Assembly: GCA_023014485.1 (NCBI GenBank)
Contig: JAJOZX010000925.1
Location: 56,001 to 120,000, forward strand
Source: Bathynomus jamesi
Taxonomy: Eukaryota; Arthropoda; Malacostraca; Isopoda; Cirolanidae
DNA: 64,000 bases
Reading direction: 5' to 3'
The notes below the pieces were generated by a model. The model did not search any database, was not told the origin of the DNA, and saw nothing but the letters and a program-made list of their open reading frames with translations. Both the position numbers and the translations under genes were made by a program. Shown here piece after piece: positions 35,623 through 47,929 of this stretch (the stretch's first letter is position 1; each line of letters begins with the position of its first letter).

Positions 35623-35840
35623 CGTCGGTAGCTCAGTGGTTACAGTGACGGACTACGAGCGTTGTGGCATCGGATGGAGTTGAGTTGCCTGCTTGCTCTG
35701 ATACCGTTCTGGTTTAAGTGACCCTTAGGGCACAGTCACCACCACGTTGTGGGCATGTGATCTTCTTGGCTGTCACTTTTTCCTCTCTCATATTTTCCTA
35801 TATTAGTGATTAACCACGTTAGTATTAAAGATTTTTAATC
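35622..35840 (+). repeat. Degenerate tRNA-derived SINE
   Basis: GTCGGTAGCTCAGTGGTTAC resembles box A of a tRNA and GACTACGAGCG its anticodon arm; box B is degraded. The body is not shared with the other SINEs. Confidence 0.45.
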
Positions 35841-35874
35841 TATCTTTAATATGAAGATTCCCAAACACCTCTCT

Positions 35875-37170
35875 ACTCAGAATCTTCTTTCATATCGTTA
35901 GTAGAGGGACGCTCTACTGGCGATCTTCTTGCATATCTCTCTGACTCTTGGTCATCCTCCTTTCGGGATTTTGGTAAAATTTTTGCCATTGCGCGCGCAG
36001 ACATATCAAAAGCGTTTGGAAGAGTCTGGCACAAATCCTTAATTTCCAAACTGCCCTTCTTCGGTTTCTATCCTTCTATCTGTAACTTCATTTCTGATTT
36101 CCTTTCTGGCCGATCTACAGTATAGCTGCGTTTGTAGAAGTCCACTGTTCTTCTCATAAGACTTTTAACAGTGGTGTTCCTCAGGGCTCTGTCTTGTCAC
36201 ATTCTCTCTTCCTTTTATTTATCAATGATCTTTTAAGTCACACTTCCTGTCCTATCCACTCCTATGTCGATGATTCCACCCTTCACTCCTCTACCCGCTT
36301 CACAAAGCGTCCTTCTCAACAGTCACTCCATGCTTCGCGTGAGACGACTAAGATGTACCTGACTTCTGATCTTTTTACTATCTCTGATTGGGGCAGCGAA
36401 AACCTTGTGGTTCTCAGTGCCTCAAAAACTCAGTTCCTTCATCCGTCTACTCGTCACACTCTTCCATGACTATCCCCTCACCTTCAACAAATACCCAACT
36501 CAACCCTTCCTCTTCCCTTAACATTCTTGGTATTTCCTTTTCTCGTGATCTTTCCTGGGAAGATCACAAATACTCTCTTTCTAAACCAGCTTCTAAGAGG
36601 TTAGGTGTGTTGTACCGGCTTCGTAGTTTCTTCACCCCTCACTCAGTTGTTGTCTATGTACAGGGGACTTGTCCGCCCCTGTATAGAGTACGCTTCTTAT
36701 ATGTGGTGTGGCTGAACCCACACAACTGTACTTGACCGGGTGGAATCAAAGGTTTTTCGTCTCATCAATTCCCCGCCTCTTACAGGCTGTCTTCAATTCC
36801 TTTGTCTTCGTCGCAATGTTGCTTTACTCTCTCTTTATTATCGCTATTATAACCGACACAGCTCTTCTGAACTCTCTAACTGTATGCCTCCTCCTTTAAG
36901 GAGAACTTGCAGTACCAGACTTTCGACACATTCTTATTCCTTTTCTGTTCAACTCTCTAAAGCAAGGGTTAATCGGTATCCTCAATCTTTCATCTACTCA
37001 ACCGGTCAACTCTGGAACAACCTTCCTGAATCCATCCTCCAATCTCCCAAACGTAGACTGTCCAGCATCTCACAAACTCTGGATTTTAATTATGGCTCTC
37101 TTCTTTTTCTACGGGGACGGAGCGTTTTGGGGGTGTTTGCCCTTAGGCCCTCATTCCTGCATACAAAATG
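35875..37170 (+). mobile_element. Jockey-like LINE, 3' fragment (copy 3)
   Basis: Reads LLAYLSDSWSSSFRDFG-like sequence (GDLLAYLSDSW), RADISKAFGRVWHKSLISKL, then in another frame SHSLFLLFINDLLS and YVDDSTLHSS (YADD to YVDD), KRLGVLYRLRSFF, RVESKVFRLINSPPL, TGQLWNNLPESIL. At least four frameshifts. Its 3' end GTTTGCCCTTAGGCCC ends near a (A/T)-rich tail. Head to head with copy 2. Confidence 0.8.
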
Positions 37171-37212
37171 ATATTGATACTAATATTAAAATATTAATTT
37201 GAGTTTTATTTT

Positions 37213-37300
37213 ATGTAGAAAGGAGGAGCCAAGTGCGGGTGCCCGCAAAAATGCCCACTTTTATAATAGAGAGAGAGAGAAAAGCTCTCCGAGGCTCCTG
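37213..37300 (-). mobile_element. LINE 3'-end fragment
   Basis: The complement carries TTGCGGGCACCCGCACTTGG, matching the GC-rich 3' end of the jockey-like LINEs; opposite orientation to copy 3 beside it. Confidence 0.5.
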
Positions 37301-37329
37301 ATGCTTTTTTTTTTTTTTTTTTTTTTTTA

Positions 37330-38241
37330 AAGATTGTGTAGTGTGTAATACACACTTTAACAGCTGATAGCTCAATTGATGTTTCTTTCTTTCCAAGTTA
37401 AACCCATTAGAATTAATAATGGCAGTCAGACTAAGCTTTGAACAAAGGAAATTCATTCTAAAATGCTACTGGAAGTGTGAAAACGCAGTTGAAGTGCAAA
37501 GACAGTTTAGGAGGGAGTTTCAAACAGATCCACCAACGCGACTTACCATCACTCGAATTAGAGATAAGTTTGAAGCCGATGGAACTGTTCAGAATGTCCA
37601 CAAGAAGCGTTCCGGAAGACCACGGACATCGACAAGCCCCACAAAGCAAGAAAGAGTACTGGAAACGTATCACCAAAGTCCAAGAAAATCTGTGCGGCAA
37701 GCGAGTCGTGAGGTAGGAATTTCAGAATCGTCTGTCCAACGCATTTTGAAGCGCTGTCAATGGAAAAGTTACATTCCAAGATTAGTCCATGCTATTAATG
37801 AAGATGATGATGATGATCCGGACCGAAGAGTGGAGTATTGCGAGTGGTACTTGGCACGATGTGGATGTGGATTGGACGAAGGGGTTTCGTAGAATACCCT
37901 CCGCGTTCACCAGACCTCACACCACTAGACTTTTTTTTATGGGGATACTTAAAAGACAAAGTCTACGCTATAAAACCTGCAACAGTCGCTGAATTGAGAG
38001 TAGCCATTGAACGAGAATGCACACAAATACCAAACGAAATGTTTCGTGATGTTTGCGATTCCATTGCTTCGCGTTATCAGCAGTGCCTGGACCAGAACGG
38101 ACGTCAGTTTGAAAACAGGCGTTGACAAAACAATTAAATAATGTCTGTAGATTCTATTACATTTTGAAAATGAAATGTATTTTAATAAACACTGCCTTTA
38201 TAAGTATTTAAAGTGGTTATACATTTTTTTGGGACGCCCTG
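37330..38241 (+). mobile_element. Mariner-like element, 5' end lost
   Basis: Contains an internally deleted transposase and a 3' terminus GGGACGCCCTG followed by TA. No matching left terminus is found; a 26-bp T-run and LINE end occupy that place. The 3' terminus is itself split by the foldback beginning at 38244. Confidence 0.7.
37419..38125 (+). pseudogene. Mariner/IS630-type transposase with internal deletion
   Basis: The N-terminal helix-turn-helix part is intact over 150 residues ([50 protein letters not shown]). Near 37865 the frame jumps, losing the first two catalytic acids. The C terminus resumes in another frame: [20 protein letters not shown] then DFFLWGYLKDKVYA to the stop at 38125. 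Related to the two DD41D-like elements at 53779 and 56648, but here the middle is gone, so it is inactive. Confidence 0.8.
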
Positions 38242-38243
38242 TA

Positions 38244-38846
38244 TGGGTCTGTATCGAAGGAGTGACATTTCAAAGGAGTGACATTTCAAAGGAGTGACAT
38301 AAATACCGTAACGAAGGAGTGACATAACGAAGGAGTGACAAATCGGAGATAAAATTCAAAGGAGTATAATTATTAAAATTTTATTTAAAAAAACAAAATT
38401 TGTTAGAATTGTTAAAATTAAGATTTTATTTAAAAAACTAGAAACATAAACATAAAATGACAACAACGATCAAGTGATAATAACCAGTTTTTTACAAGGA
38501 ATCTAATGGTGCTATTTATTTATTTATTTAAAATTTATTTATTTATTTAAAATTTAACGAAAATAGCACGACTTAACCTAACCAATCGTCGATGCCGTAC
38601 AATTAACCTAAAATAAATAAATAAAAAAAATTTATTGTTTTTTATTTATTTTTTTTATTACAGTTTTTAGGTTATGTCAGGTTAGGAATTATGTCACTCC
38701 TTCGTTACGGTATTTTCGTGTCACTCCTTTGAATTTTATCTCCGATTTGTCACTCCTTTGTTATGTCACTCCTTTGAATTTTATCTCCGATTTGTCACTC
38801 CTTTGTTATGTCACTCCTTCGTTATGTCACTCCTTTGAATAGGACC
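38244..38846. mobile_element. Large foldback with tandem-repeat arms
   Basis: The left arm has five or more copies of AAGGAGTGACAT; the right arm has their complements. The centre holds the TTAGG-rich core (AACCTAACCAATCGTCG). It is inserted in the mariner terminus: GCCCTGTA at 38236-38243 is duplicated at 38847-38854 (8 bp, exact). Confidence 0.85.
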
Positions 38847-38855
38847 GCCCTGTAT

Positions 38856-38866
<11 letters not shown>

Positions 38867-38890
<24 letters not shown>

Positions 38891-38891
38891 A
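38867..38891. repeat. (GT)n microsatellite
   Basis: Short GT tract. Confidence 0.85.
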
Positions 38892-38894
38892 GGG

Positions 38895-39219
38895 AAGAAT
38901 AGAGGGAGAAGTGTGTGTTTGAGATCATGCTGGACTGCTCACAGAGTAGATGAGACACAGAAAAAGATCAGCTAAAGAGGACAGTAACAGGAGAAACGGG
39001 AGTTCCAGCACTCCCCATCTCCTGCCTAACGTCCACCCTGGAGTACTTCCCTGGTCGATTTGTGTCTACAATCTCCTCCTTGAATATTAATATGTAAAAT
39101 ATTTCTGTTTATTTAAATGAAGCTCATCTTAATTCAAGAAGTCAGTTTAAGAATGAATATGAAGCCATAAAACCAAAATGGTTTTTAAAAAAATAGTCGT
39201 AATTATAATTTTAAAAGTA

Positions 39220-39260
<41 letters not shown>

Positions 39261-41488
39261 GATCTTCTTTGATCATCTTTGATCTTCATTACATATAAAA
39301 GAACAGTGAATGCAGAATCTCTCACCCTCTTTAATTAAAAGAATAAAATTAAGCCCTGCTTATCGGCCCTTGATTTTTAACCTCTTTTCCGACTGTCATC
39401 AGTTAATTGCCCTGTAGCAGATGCTTAAACGTGAGCCAGATATGAATATCGCTTAAGGGGGGATGTATGTCGAACAAACTTCAATCATAACCCCATCCGT
39501 AACTGATCTTTTCAACCGTAATTACGTTTGACGTTTCGTAACAGTCAATATATAGCAAACGCTAAGAAAACGTGTCAGATAAAGAGATTGGGCGTTGCTT
39601 AAGCTCTAGCTGGAGTGAATGACCTTTTGATACTGCTGCATAATTCTTCAGACAGTCATTTTAGAAACTCGTTTCACTGTAATATTCGGTTTAAAGAATT
39701 ACGCAAAACATGCCTGGAATTAGTATATAGAAAAGATATTACAGGACTCCACAAAGGTTTAGAGTTTGTGAATAGGTTTTTTTTTTTTTAATTTTTATAT
39801 TATCATCTCCCTGACAGATATAATACTAAATTTTATATATTATATATAGAGTTACGTATATATTTATATATTAGATATAATTATAGAATCCGAAATGAAG
39901 TTGGGATTAAAAAAACAACAAAAACAACAACTTTTGCTTCTTCTTCTTCTTCTTGCCAAGAAATGTCGTGAAAATATTATATACGCTCGACTGACTGAAA
40001 CTTATAATCTCCCTCGAAGGAATTATGAGAAGAATGCAATCAAATAAAAATAAATTCAGAATTATGCATAGCTGAAGACCGTAAGAAGGAAGAAAAATGC
40101 TTCCTTTATCAGTTATATCGGGTACACGGAACCCCCAAGAGGAATGTGCCGTAATACAAAGCCACTACTTAAGAAAAACTAGATTTCGACACTAATAAGT
40201 GAGGTACTGAACACTAAAAAGTTCCTTTTAAATAAAATTTACATATCGTATCTGATCCGTCCTTTATAAAACAATACACGATGCGAATCCTGAGAAATCT
40301 TAGCTATTCTCAACTAAATTATTAAGTAATGTGTCGAAAAATACATAATTTAGATTAAAAAATATCAAATTAAATGGATTTTCTCATTTATCTCTCTTTC
40401 ACACACACACATACACACATATGTGTGTGTGTGTGTGTGTGTAAAAGAAAACCTGAAAGGAAGAATTTAAGATAAAAATGTTCATGTTCATTATTCTGAA
40501 TAGAATAGCGATAATCCTGAAAAAAATCACTTCAACTTAATAATAGTTCAAATCTGACATCAAACATCTGATGATACTATTCAATTTCTCTCTCTCTCTC
40601 TCTCTCTCTCTTTGTTTATGGCCCATTGGTAACCTTTATGATGATTATAGCATTTGAAGACGTATAAAAAAAATTCAAACTTTTTTATGTTTTGTGGGCA
40701 TTATGAACTATTATAGAGGACCCCTCTGCTATATTCATTGTACGTCCATCAAAAATTATTTTTGTCTAGGTGGTTTGGCCTCAAAAAGAAGATAAGGTGG
40801 GGAAAGATATACTCTCACTTCGTTGTACTTCGTGCGTCCACACATATTTGCCCCCTTCCATTTTGAACCCCTTATTTTGAACCAACTTCTTTTCTAACCT
40901 AAATTTGCTTAAACTTGGAATTTTTTTTCACCTTGATTCTTTACAACTTATTTTTTTGCGGAACTGGAATTGATTCCAGAACTGAGGGATTTTGCTCTAA
41001 ATCAGAAACGGAGACGATAATTTTGCTGTGATAGGATCGCAATACGTTTTGGCTGTTTCATTAATCATTATCATATTTTTAATGTTGATTTTTAATGGGA
41101 AATGTATCCGAATGTTGCTCGTTTTGGGACCTTACAAATATTGTATTCTTTTGAAATAAAATACGTATAGGGACCTTTTGTGAGAGTGCGCGGGAGTGGA
41201 TCTACGTGGAAGCACTTCATTAGCGAATCGGAATTGGCGAACTAAATTGCTTTGCGAAGCAGTTCAGTGAGTTTTCCCATTATTTGATCTCTATCTAACA
41301 CGAAAATAATCATTGTGAGAGTGATTAAATATAAGATTAATAGTAGCCTTTAAAGGAGTACGAGAAAGTATTAATTAATTATATATGAAAGCAATATATA
41401 AAAGGCGAGATTAAAATGCTTTTTTGTTCTTCGTGGTTCTGCGTGGAACAGAACTCATTAATATTACTGTTGCGTGTACATATTAAAA

Positions 41489-41527
<39 letters not shown>

Positions 41528-41830
41528 CACACACACACGCAAGAACATTAAAAGAAGAATTAAATCATTCCCATGAGGAGTGATGAATGATTGTAATTCC
41601 TTTAATCAGTCACTGAAACTAGAAATAAACAAAAAATATTATATATTACGTGTGTGTGTGTACGAATGCATGTATGTAAGTGGATGTATGTTATTTTGTG
41701 TGCGGGGCTTAATGGTTCACTGAATTCTTCTTCTATTTTAACACATGCGTAAAAAAAAGTAAAAATCTCTCTCTCTCTCAAAATAAATAATAATAATTTT
41801 TTCCTTATCTTAATGATTTTGGAAATTTGA
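38895..41830. other. Intergenic, unassigned
   Basis: AT-rich sequence with (TC)n at 39224-39257, (CA)/(GT) inversion at 40407-40442 and (CA)n at 41492-41523. No gene, SINE or transposon that I can support. Confidence 0.4.
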
Positions 41831-42031
41831 ATTAATTAACAGCAGATAAATGCGTGGGTAATATGCCCCTTCCTCCTCCTCCTCCTCTTGTCTTTCGGTG
41901 TGTATAAAAAGGGGCAAATGAGCGGTTTAGTGACAGCTGAAGATAAGAGTTCAACCACCGATGTTGTGGTCATGTAAATAGTATACCTGTTCTTCATTAG
42001 AACACTGATGATGTTGGACAGAGACAGTGCA

Positions 42032-42033
<2 letters not shown>

Positions 42034-42099
<66 letters not shown>
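42034..42099. repeat. (TA)n microsatellite
   Basis: 66-bp TA repeat next to the tRNA-headed foldback. Confidence 0.9.
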
Positions 42100-42102
<3 letters not shown>

Positions 42103-42140
42103 TATAACTGCAATGACCACGCAGTATATAAATGAATAGA

Positions 42141-42345
42141 AACGACATAAGTATTAAGGAACGTTTCTGCACACGAGGAGGAGAGATAACGAATGAATGA
42201 AAAATGAGGCGTAGCATAATGGTAGCGCGTCCAACCGGCAATTGGAAGGCCCTGGGTTCGATTCCCGGGCGGTTCGCCTCATTTTTCATTCATTCGTTAT
42301 CTCTCCTCCTCGTGTGCAGAAACGTTCCTTAATACTTATGTCGTT
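42141..42345. mobile_element. tRNA-headed foldback, single central tRNA-like unit (copy 4)
   Basis: Arms 42141-42211 and 42275-42345, 71 bp, nearly exact. The spacer is one tRNA-like head on the plus strand (42206-42280: TAGCATAATGGTAGCGCG, then CTGGGTTCGATTCCCGGG). In other copies the head is inside the arm; here it is the loop. Confidence 0.85.
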
Positions 42346-42418
42346 TTTATTCATTTATATATATATATATATAGACTATTTTTTTTTTTATTTAGCGATG
42401 CATTTATAGTTTAATTGA

Positions 42419-44377
42419 AAGTATGAAGAGTTAAACATCTTTTCACATAGAGCATCATTCCGCCCATACGCCCATTTCAGGGTACGAGCAGCTCGCAGCA
42501 GCATTGCCAAGAAAATAGGGGTGTCAAAATACGTACTGACGAGGTTTTCGTACTTGAATCATCACCATTAAAAGAAACAATGCTCTGTGTTTGTCTAGTT
42601 ATAAGAACATCCATATCCAGATTCAATTTATTGCAATTTTCGTTAGTTTATATTGCAGACACCCCCAGTTATTACCAGTCCTGGTGCACGATTCTTCAGA
42701 AGCAAGATTCACCGCGAGCTTATGTTTCCTTCCTAAGGCAGCGCAAATTTACCTGTATTAATCACAGTCATACTCGTACTACCTCAGGCTTGCTCTACGC
42801 AAACTGGACTAAAAACCACAAGTATTCGTAATCGCAAACTGCCGTATATAGGTTTGTATTTAATTTAGAATAAGTTTAAATCAGTTGTCTGCAACCTTTT
42901 CGAGGGATGGGACCCTAGAATGTATGATAGCTTGGTAACATTATCATCCTTCCCTCATCACACACATACAGTATATTTTTGCTTTCTATTGAAACTGAAC
43001 ATATATATATATATATATTTATTTTCCTCCCCCTACAGAAGGACCAACGTGTACTTCAGAGTTTTTGACAGACCCACTGGAAAGCGCACGTGGCCCTCAC
43101 CGAGTCAGATCCAGCGAGTCATTTTAATTGTTGAAATTTGACGGCCGAGGCGAGAGTCGAACGCGGAACCTTCATATTAATAACCGAGCGATGTACCACT
43201 AGGCCACCCTTGCGGGTTTGATTCTATACGAACCAGCACAGAGTCTTGCCAGGTTAATATCAAATTCCTATTTGACTTATACTCTCCTTTCGATATAAAT
43301 ATGTATTCCATTTTTATTCTTTATTCTAAGTTGTGGAGTTTATATAGCGATTGTGATACTCCAAAACTTCGTAACCGGCATCCATCTCCCTTTAACCTAA
43401 AGTTGTTGTTTTTTTTCAATTTTTCGGTTGAATTCGTGTTGACAGATAATCGTACGAAACGTTAAAATGAACTAACTTCCGGGTTTTTTTTTCCTATCGT
43501 AATAATTAGGTTTCAAACGCCGAAAAACATTAGTTAGACTTTAGTCAATTTTTACCTTTTAAGACCGACGCGACTCAAATCTCTTCAATATCTCAGTTGT
43601 TGATAACTTTATCAGTGGATCATTTTAGGTACGAAACTACCATATTTTGTGAAATTTTTTTTTAGTGAATTTTAGATACCTTTAACTCTAGGAAAGAATG
43701 AGTTAATTTCCGCCAATCCTTGCTAATATGGTTCATTTAACTCTTGCTCGTAGTGAATCATCGTACCTGATCTGCAATTAAAGCGAATGACTCATGCAGG
43801 ATATCGTCGGTAAACGAATAGCGTCTAAAATATAAATAAGATGCAAATTCCTCGAAAGTTAAGGGATAAAATTTTAAAAATGTTTTGTTGTGGTTATCTT
43901 TTAAGTTTTTTTTAGAGGAAAGACATGCACACAACAAAGAAAAGAAAAGAAAACATTATTGACATTAAATGTCTGTATACGGACGGTTTGCGATTGCGGA
44001 TACTTGTGGTTGTTAGTCCAATTTGAGTAGAGCAAACCTGAGGTAGTGCGAGTGTGATTGTGGTTGATGCGGGTAAATTTGTGCTGCCTTGGGGAGGAAA
44101 CGCAAACTCGCAGTGCATCCTGCTCCTGAAGAATCATGCACCAGAACTTATAATAACTGGAATGAATTGAATATGGATGTGGATGTCGTTCGGACTAGAC
44201 TAACACCAAACATTGATGCTTTCAGTGGTGATGAACTACGTACGAAAACCTCGTCAGTACTTTGACCCCCCTAACTGCTTGGCAATGCTGCTGCGAACTT
44301 CTCGTACTATGAAATGGGCGGATGGGCGGATTGTACTCTGCGTAAAAAGATGTCCAACTCTTCATACTTCCACAAAG
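42419..44377. mobile_element. Large foldback with about 420-bp arms
   Basis: Arms 42419-42850 and 43965-44377 are inverted copies of about 75-80% identity by eye. Both keep the same short open frame (INHSHTRTTSGLLYANWT at the left; INHNHTRTTSGLLYSNWT at the right, minus strand). The protein is not recognised. The spacer holds a tRNA-SINE. The right end abuts the 3' end of the CR1-like LINE. Confidence 0.65.
43025..43220 (-). repeat. tRNA-derived SINE
   Basis: The minus strand reads GGGTGGCCTAGTGGTACATC (box A) and GCGTTCGACTCTCG (box B), then a body to about 43025. A different family from those at 52629 and 29405. Confidence 0.6.
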
Positions 44378-46316
44378 GACACCAAACAACAACAGACTGG
44401 CTGGAAATTCTACAGTACTTTTATGCGCCAACAAATGCTTCTAAATTGGAGGGTTTAAAGCGACTAGCGAGATAAGCGTCTCGTCTCTTTTTAAAGGACT
44501 CGGCCGAATTACTTTGAACTACGCTGGCTGCCAATCCATTCCACAAATTAACTATACGACTAAAGAAAAAATGTTTAGCTTCATGATAATATATATATAG
44601 AGCTTCATTATAATTAAAATGTTTACCTACGACAGTAATTTGAAATCATTACCGCGAGTTCTATCTGTATTTTTAAAAGTGAAATATTTTTCGGAGTCGA
44701 CATTATCAAAACCTTTAATCATTTTAAACACGTGGATTAAATCTCTTCGAATTCGCCTTTTTACGAGTGAAAATAAATTTAATGTTTTTAAAAGGACAGC
44801 GTAGGATTTGTTTCTAATTCTAGGAATCATCTCAGTGGCCCGTCGCTGTACTCTCTCCATTCTGTCTGTCTTGTCGTAAATATGGGGACCAGAACTGAAC
44901 GCAGTATTCCAAGTGGGGGCATATTAAGGGATTATATGCTGAATGTTAGCATTGTTTTCTCCGACTTGAATTCAAACGATCTACCAATAAATCCTAAGAT
45001 TCTATTTACTTTTCTGACCACTTCGGTACATTGTTTACTCGGTTTAAGAGTGTCGGCAACAATAATACCTAAATCTTTCTCTTCCGTAACATTCGATAGT
45101 GTCTTATCGCCGATAAAATACTTTTCTTTAATTGTTTCCACCGATATGCAACGCCATTTTGCATTTCTTTATATTAAAGTTCATTTGCCAAATTTCCTGT
45201 AATTTATTATCTTTTTGAATCTGCAAAAGTTCGGTCGCCGATTTTGTTCGTTCCTCTAGTTTAGAAACATCCGCAGATTTTGAAATTATACTCTTAATTC
45301 CTATGTCGATGTCAGTGACCTATCCATCCATCGTGTTCTGCCTATCAGGCAGGTCCAACTCGTGCGTCCCGCCAAAGTGTTCTATTGTTACTGATATAAA
45401 CAATAAAAAAAACTGGTTCCAGAATTGATCCCTGAGGCACGCCGCTAGTTATACTTTTCCAGTTAAACGCTTTGCCATGAATGACCACTTTTTATTTACG
45501 TCCACTAGGCCAATTTTTAACATTTGAGAACATTACCATCAATTCCGCGAGAATTAAGTTTAGTTAATAAATCTCCTATGTGACATTTTTCAAACGCCTT
45601 TTGAAAATCGAAATACAGTCACTACAGTGTATATCACATCTACTGTTTAACCCTCGTCTTATGTATTTACGATATTATTGAAGAAATCGAGCAAATTAGT
45701 AAGACAAGAACGAATACGTAGAAAGCCGGGTTGAGAATCTTTGATTAATTTATTAATTTCTAAGTGATTAACTATTTTGTCCCAAAAGATCGTCTCCATA
45801 AGCTTACCAACCACTGAACTAACTAACCACTATTGGGACACGATAATTTCCCGGAAGCGATTTGTCCCCTTTTTTAAATATTGGCCTAATGTTTGTAAGT
45901 TTCCAATCGAACGGAATTTCTCCAGATTTTAACGATTTATTATTAAATATATATGTAAGAGGAGAGACTATTGCGCAGTTCATTTCTTTAAGTACCCTCG
46001 AGTAGAGCTTATCTGGAACGGGAGTTTTATTAGGATTAATTTTACCTATGGCTAAGAGAACTTCGCTTTCACTAATGGTAAAATCGTGAAGCTTTACCTG
46101 ATCATCACTGAGCATGATTACGGGAAAGGGAATGTTGTTCATGTTTTCGTTAGTAAACATGAGTTCATGTTTTCGTTAGTAAACATGTGTTCATGTTTTC
46201 GTTAGTAAAGACGGAAAAAAAGAATTTACTTAAAACTTCCGTCATTTGTAAGTCATCGTAAATTTTTCTTTGTTTTCACCTATGAGTGGACCAATAATTT
46301 GCGGTGATACTTTTTA

Positions 46317-46747
46317 GGATCACCTAAAGATCTTCTCCCCCCCCCAGATAGACTGGAGGGGGGGGAGAAGATCTTCAGGTGATCCTATATATACACCCGG
46401 TTAGGTCAACTGTACGTCCTTGATGATTGGTTAGGTTGTCATGATATTTTCGTTAGTTTAAACGAAAATATCATGACTTAACCTAACCAATCGTCAAGGG
46501 TGTACAGTTAACTTAACCGGGCATTCAATTAACCTAACCGGGCATTCAGTTGACCTAACCGGGCATTCAATTATAGGTCTGTCCTGCCATGATATTTTCG
46601 TTAGTTTACTGTCAAAACTGTGTGTGTGTGTGGGGGGGGGAGTATCTCCAGGTGGGGCGAACTGGAGTGGAGTATCTTCAGGTGGATCGGGCTGGCGGGA
46701 AGATATTCAGGTGGACACTCTGGGGGGGGGGGATCTTCAGGTGATCC
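46317..46747. mobile_element. Composite foldback, GGATCACCT ends
   Basis: Begins GGATCACCTAAAGATCTTC and ends ATCTTCAGGTGATCC. Inside are a 70-bp hairpin, two cores joined head to head at 46460, three tandem 21-bp units (start GGGCATTCA), and repeats of ATCTTCAGGTGG-type. Flanks ACTTTTTA/CTTTTTTA agree 6 of 8. Confidence 0.7.
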
Positions 46748-47134
46748 CTTTTTTATTCCTAACGTAATTATAGAATTCTTTTGGATTCGATTTAATTTGG
46801 TTCACTATATATAGCTCATAGTCACGTTTACTTTTTCTAATAAGTTTTTTGCTTTACCTTTTCTCAATAGCTCGTAAGCATTTCCATCGGACAAATTATT
46901 TGTTTCTTTAAATTTAAAATACGCGTTCCTTTTTAACGTTGTTACTTTTAATTTTAGCATTCTACCATTTAGGTTCAACAGACTTCGCCAGTCTCTTTTT
47001 ACGTAATGGGATATTACTCGATTCTAAATGTTTAAAATAATTATAAAAGGAAGTCCATGTGCCATTGATATCATCGTGCGATAGAGCCTCATCCCAATTA
47101 TGGGTCGAAAGTTGTAGTTTCATGTCACGAAATT

Positions 47135-47346
47135 GGTGCTACTGTAGTATGCGGTCTACCTACGATTGGTTAGGTTTAATCATGATATTTTCGTTAAAAC
47201 TAACGAAAATATCATGACTAAACCTAACCAATCGTCAAGGGCGATTGACAATGGGATGTAAACAAACAATTAGTAAACAAGATAAGAAGCTATAATTAAA
47301 AGGTAGACCGCCGAATCGTAGGTAGACCGCATACTACAGTAGCACC
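47135..47346. mobile_element. Foldback MITE, GGTGCTACTG ends
   Basis: Ends GGTGCTACTGTAGTATGCGG and complement; the core is duplicated head to head with axis near 47197. ACGAAATT at 47127-47134 is repeated exactly at 47347-47354, an 8-bp duplication inside the CR1-like LINE. Confidence 0.9.
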
Positions 47347-47929
47347 ACGAAATTTATCTCTCTTTAAAATTCAAGACGTATTCCAGAGGCTCTCCGAAGT
47401 ATGAACATTAATTTTAATTTCAAATGTTATTTGCTCGTGATCACTGGTGGAGAAGTAGTCCCCTACAGAGATATTATTAATTAAGTCTAGGTCTGTACTT
47501 AAAACTAAATCTAGAATATTGCGTTCTCTAGTGGGTTCCTTGACCATTTGAAAAAGTGAACTTTCGAGCAAACCCTCGTACGGTCGACGACCGGAATTAG
47601 ACTCTAAAAGACCACCCCAATCCCCGCAAAGTAAACTCAAATCTCTCATAATAATTATAGTATTACGTTCGATACTTACATAAAAAATTAGTTCTTGAAG
47701 TCTAATATCACCGTCGACAATCTGAGAGGGAGGCTTATACTGTATAGTAAACCTATAATTGATTTCTTTCGTAAGCTGTCTTTAAGTTCAACAAACCTCG
47801 CATTTATATTAGCAATTTCTACAATTTTTTAATTTTGGGGGTTTTTAAGTACGGCTAAACATATATAACTGTATCTCTTCTTTCTATTTTATTATTGTTA
47901 AATATTTCATAACTAGGAATATGGATGGA

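Noticed and set aside
38244..38846. CRISPR-like array of short repeats
   Set aside because: Repeats are nearly adjacent, inverted between the two arms and inside an element with an 8-bp target duplication; the sequence is eukaryotic.
42034..42289. Frames with long Ile-Tyr runs near microsatellites
   Set aside because: They are translations of (TA)n and do not represent genes.
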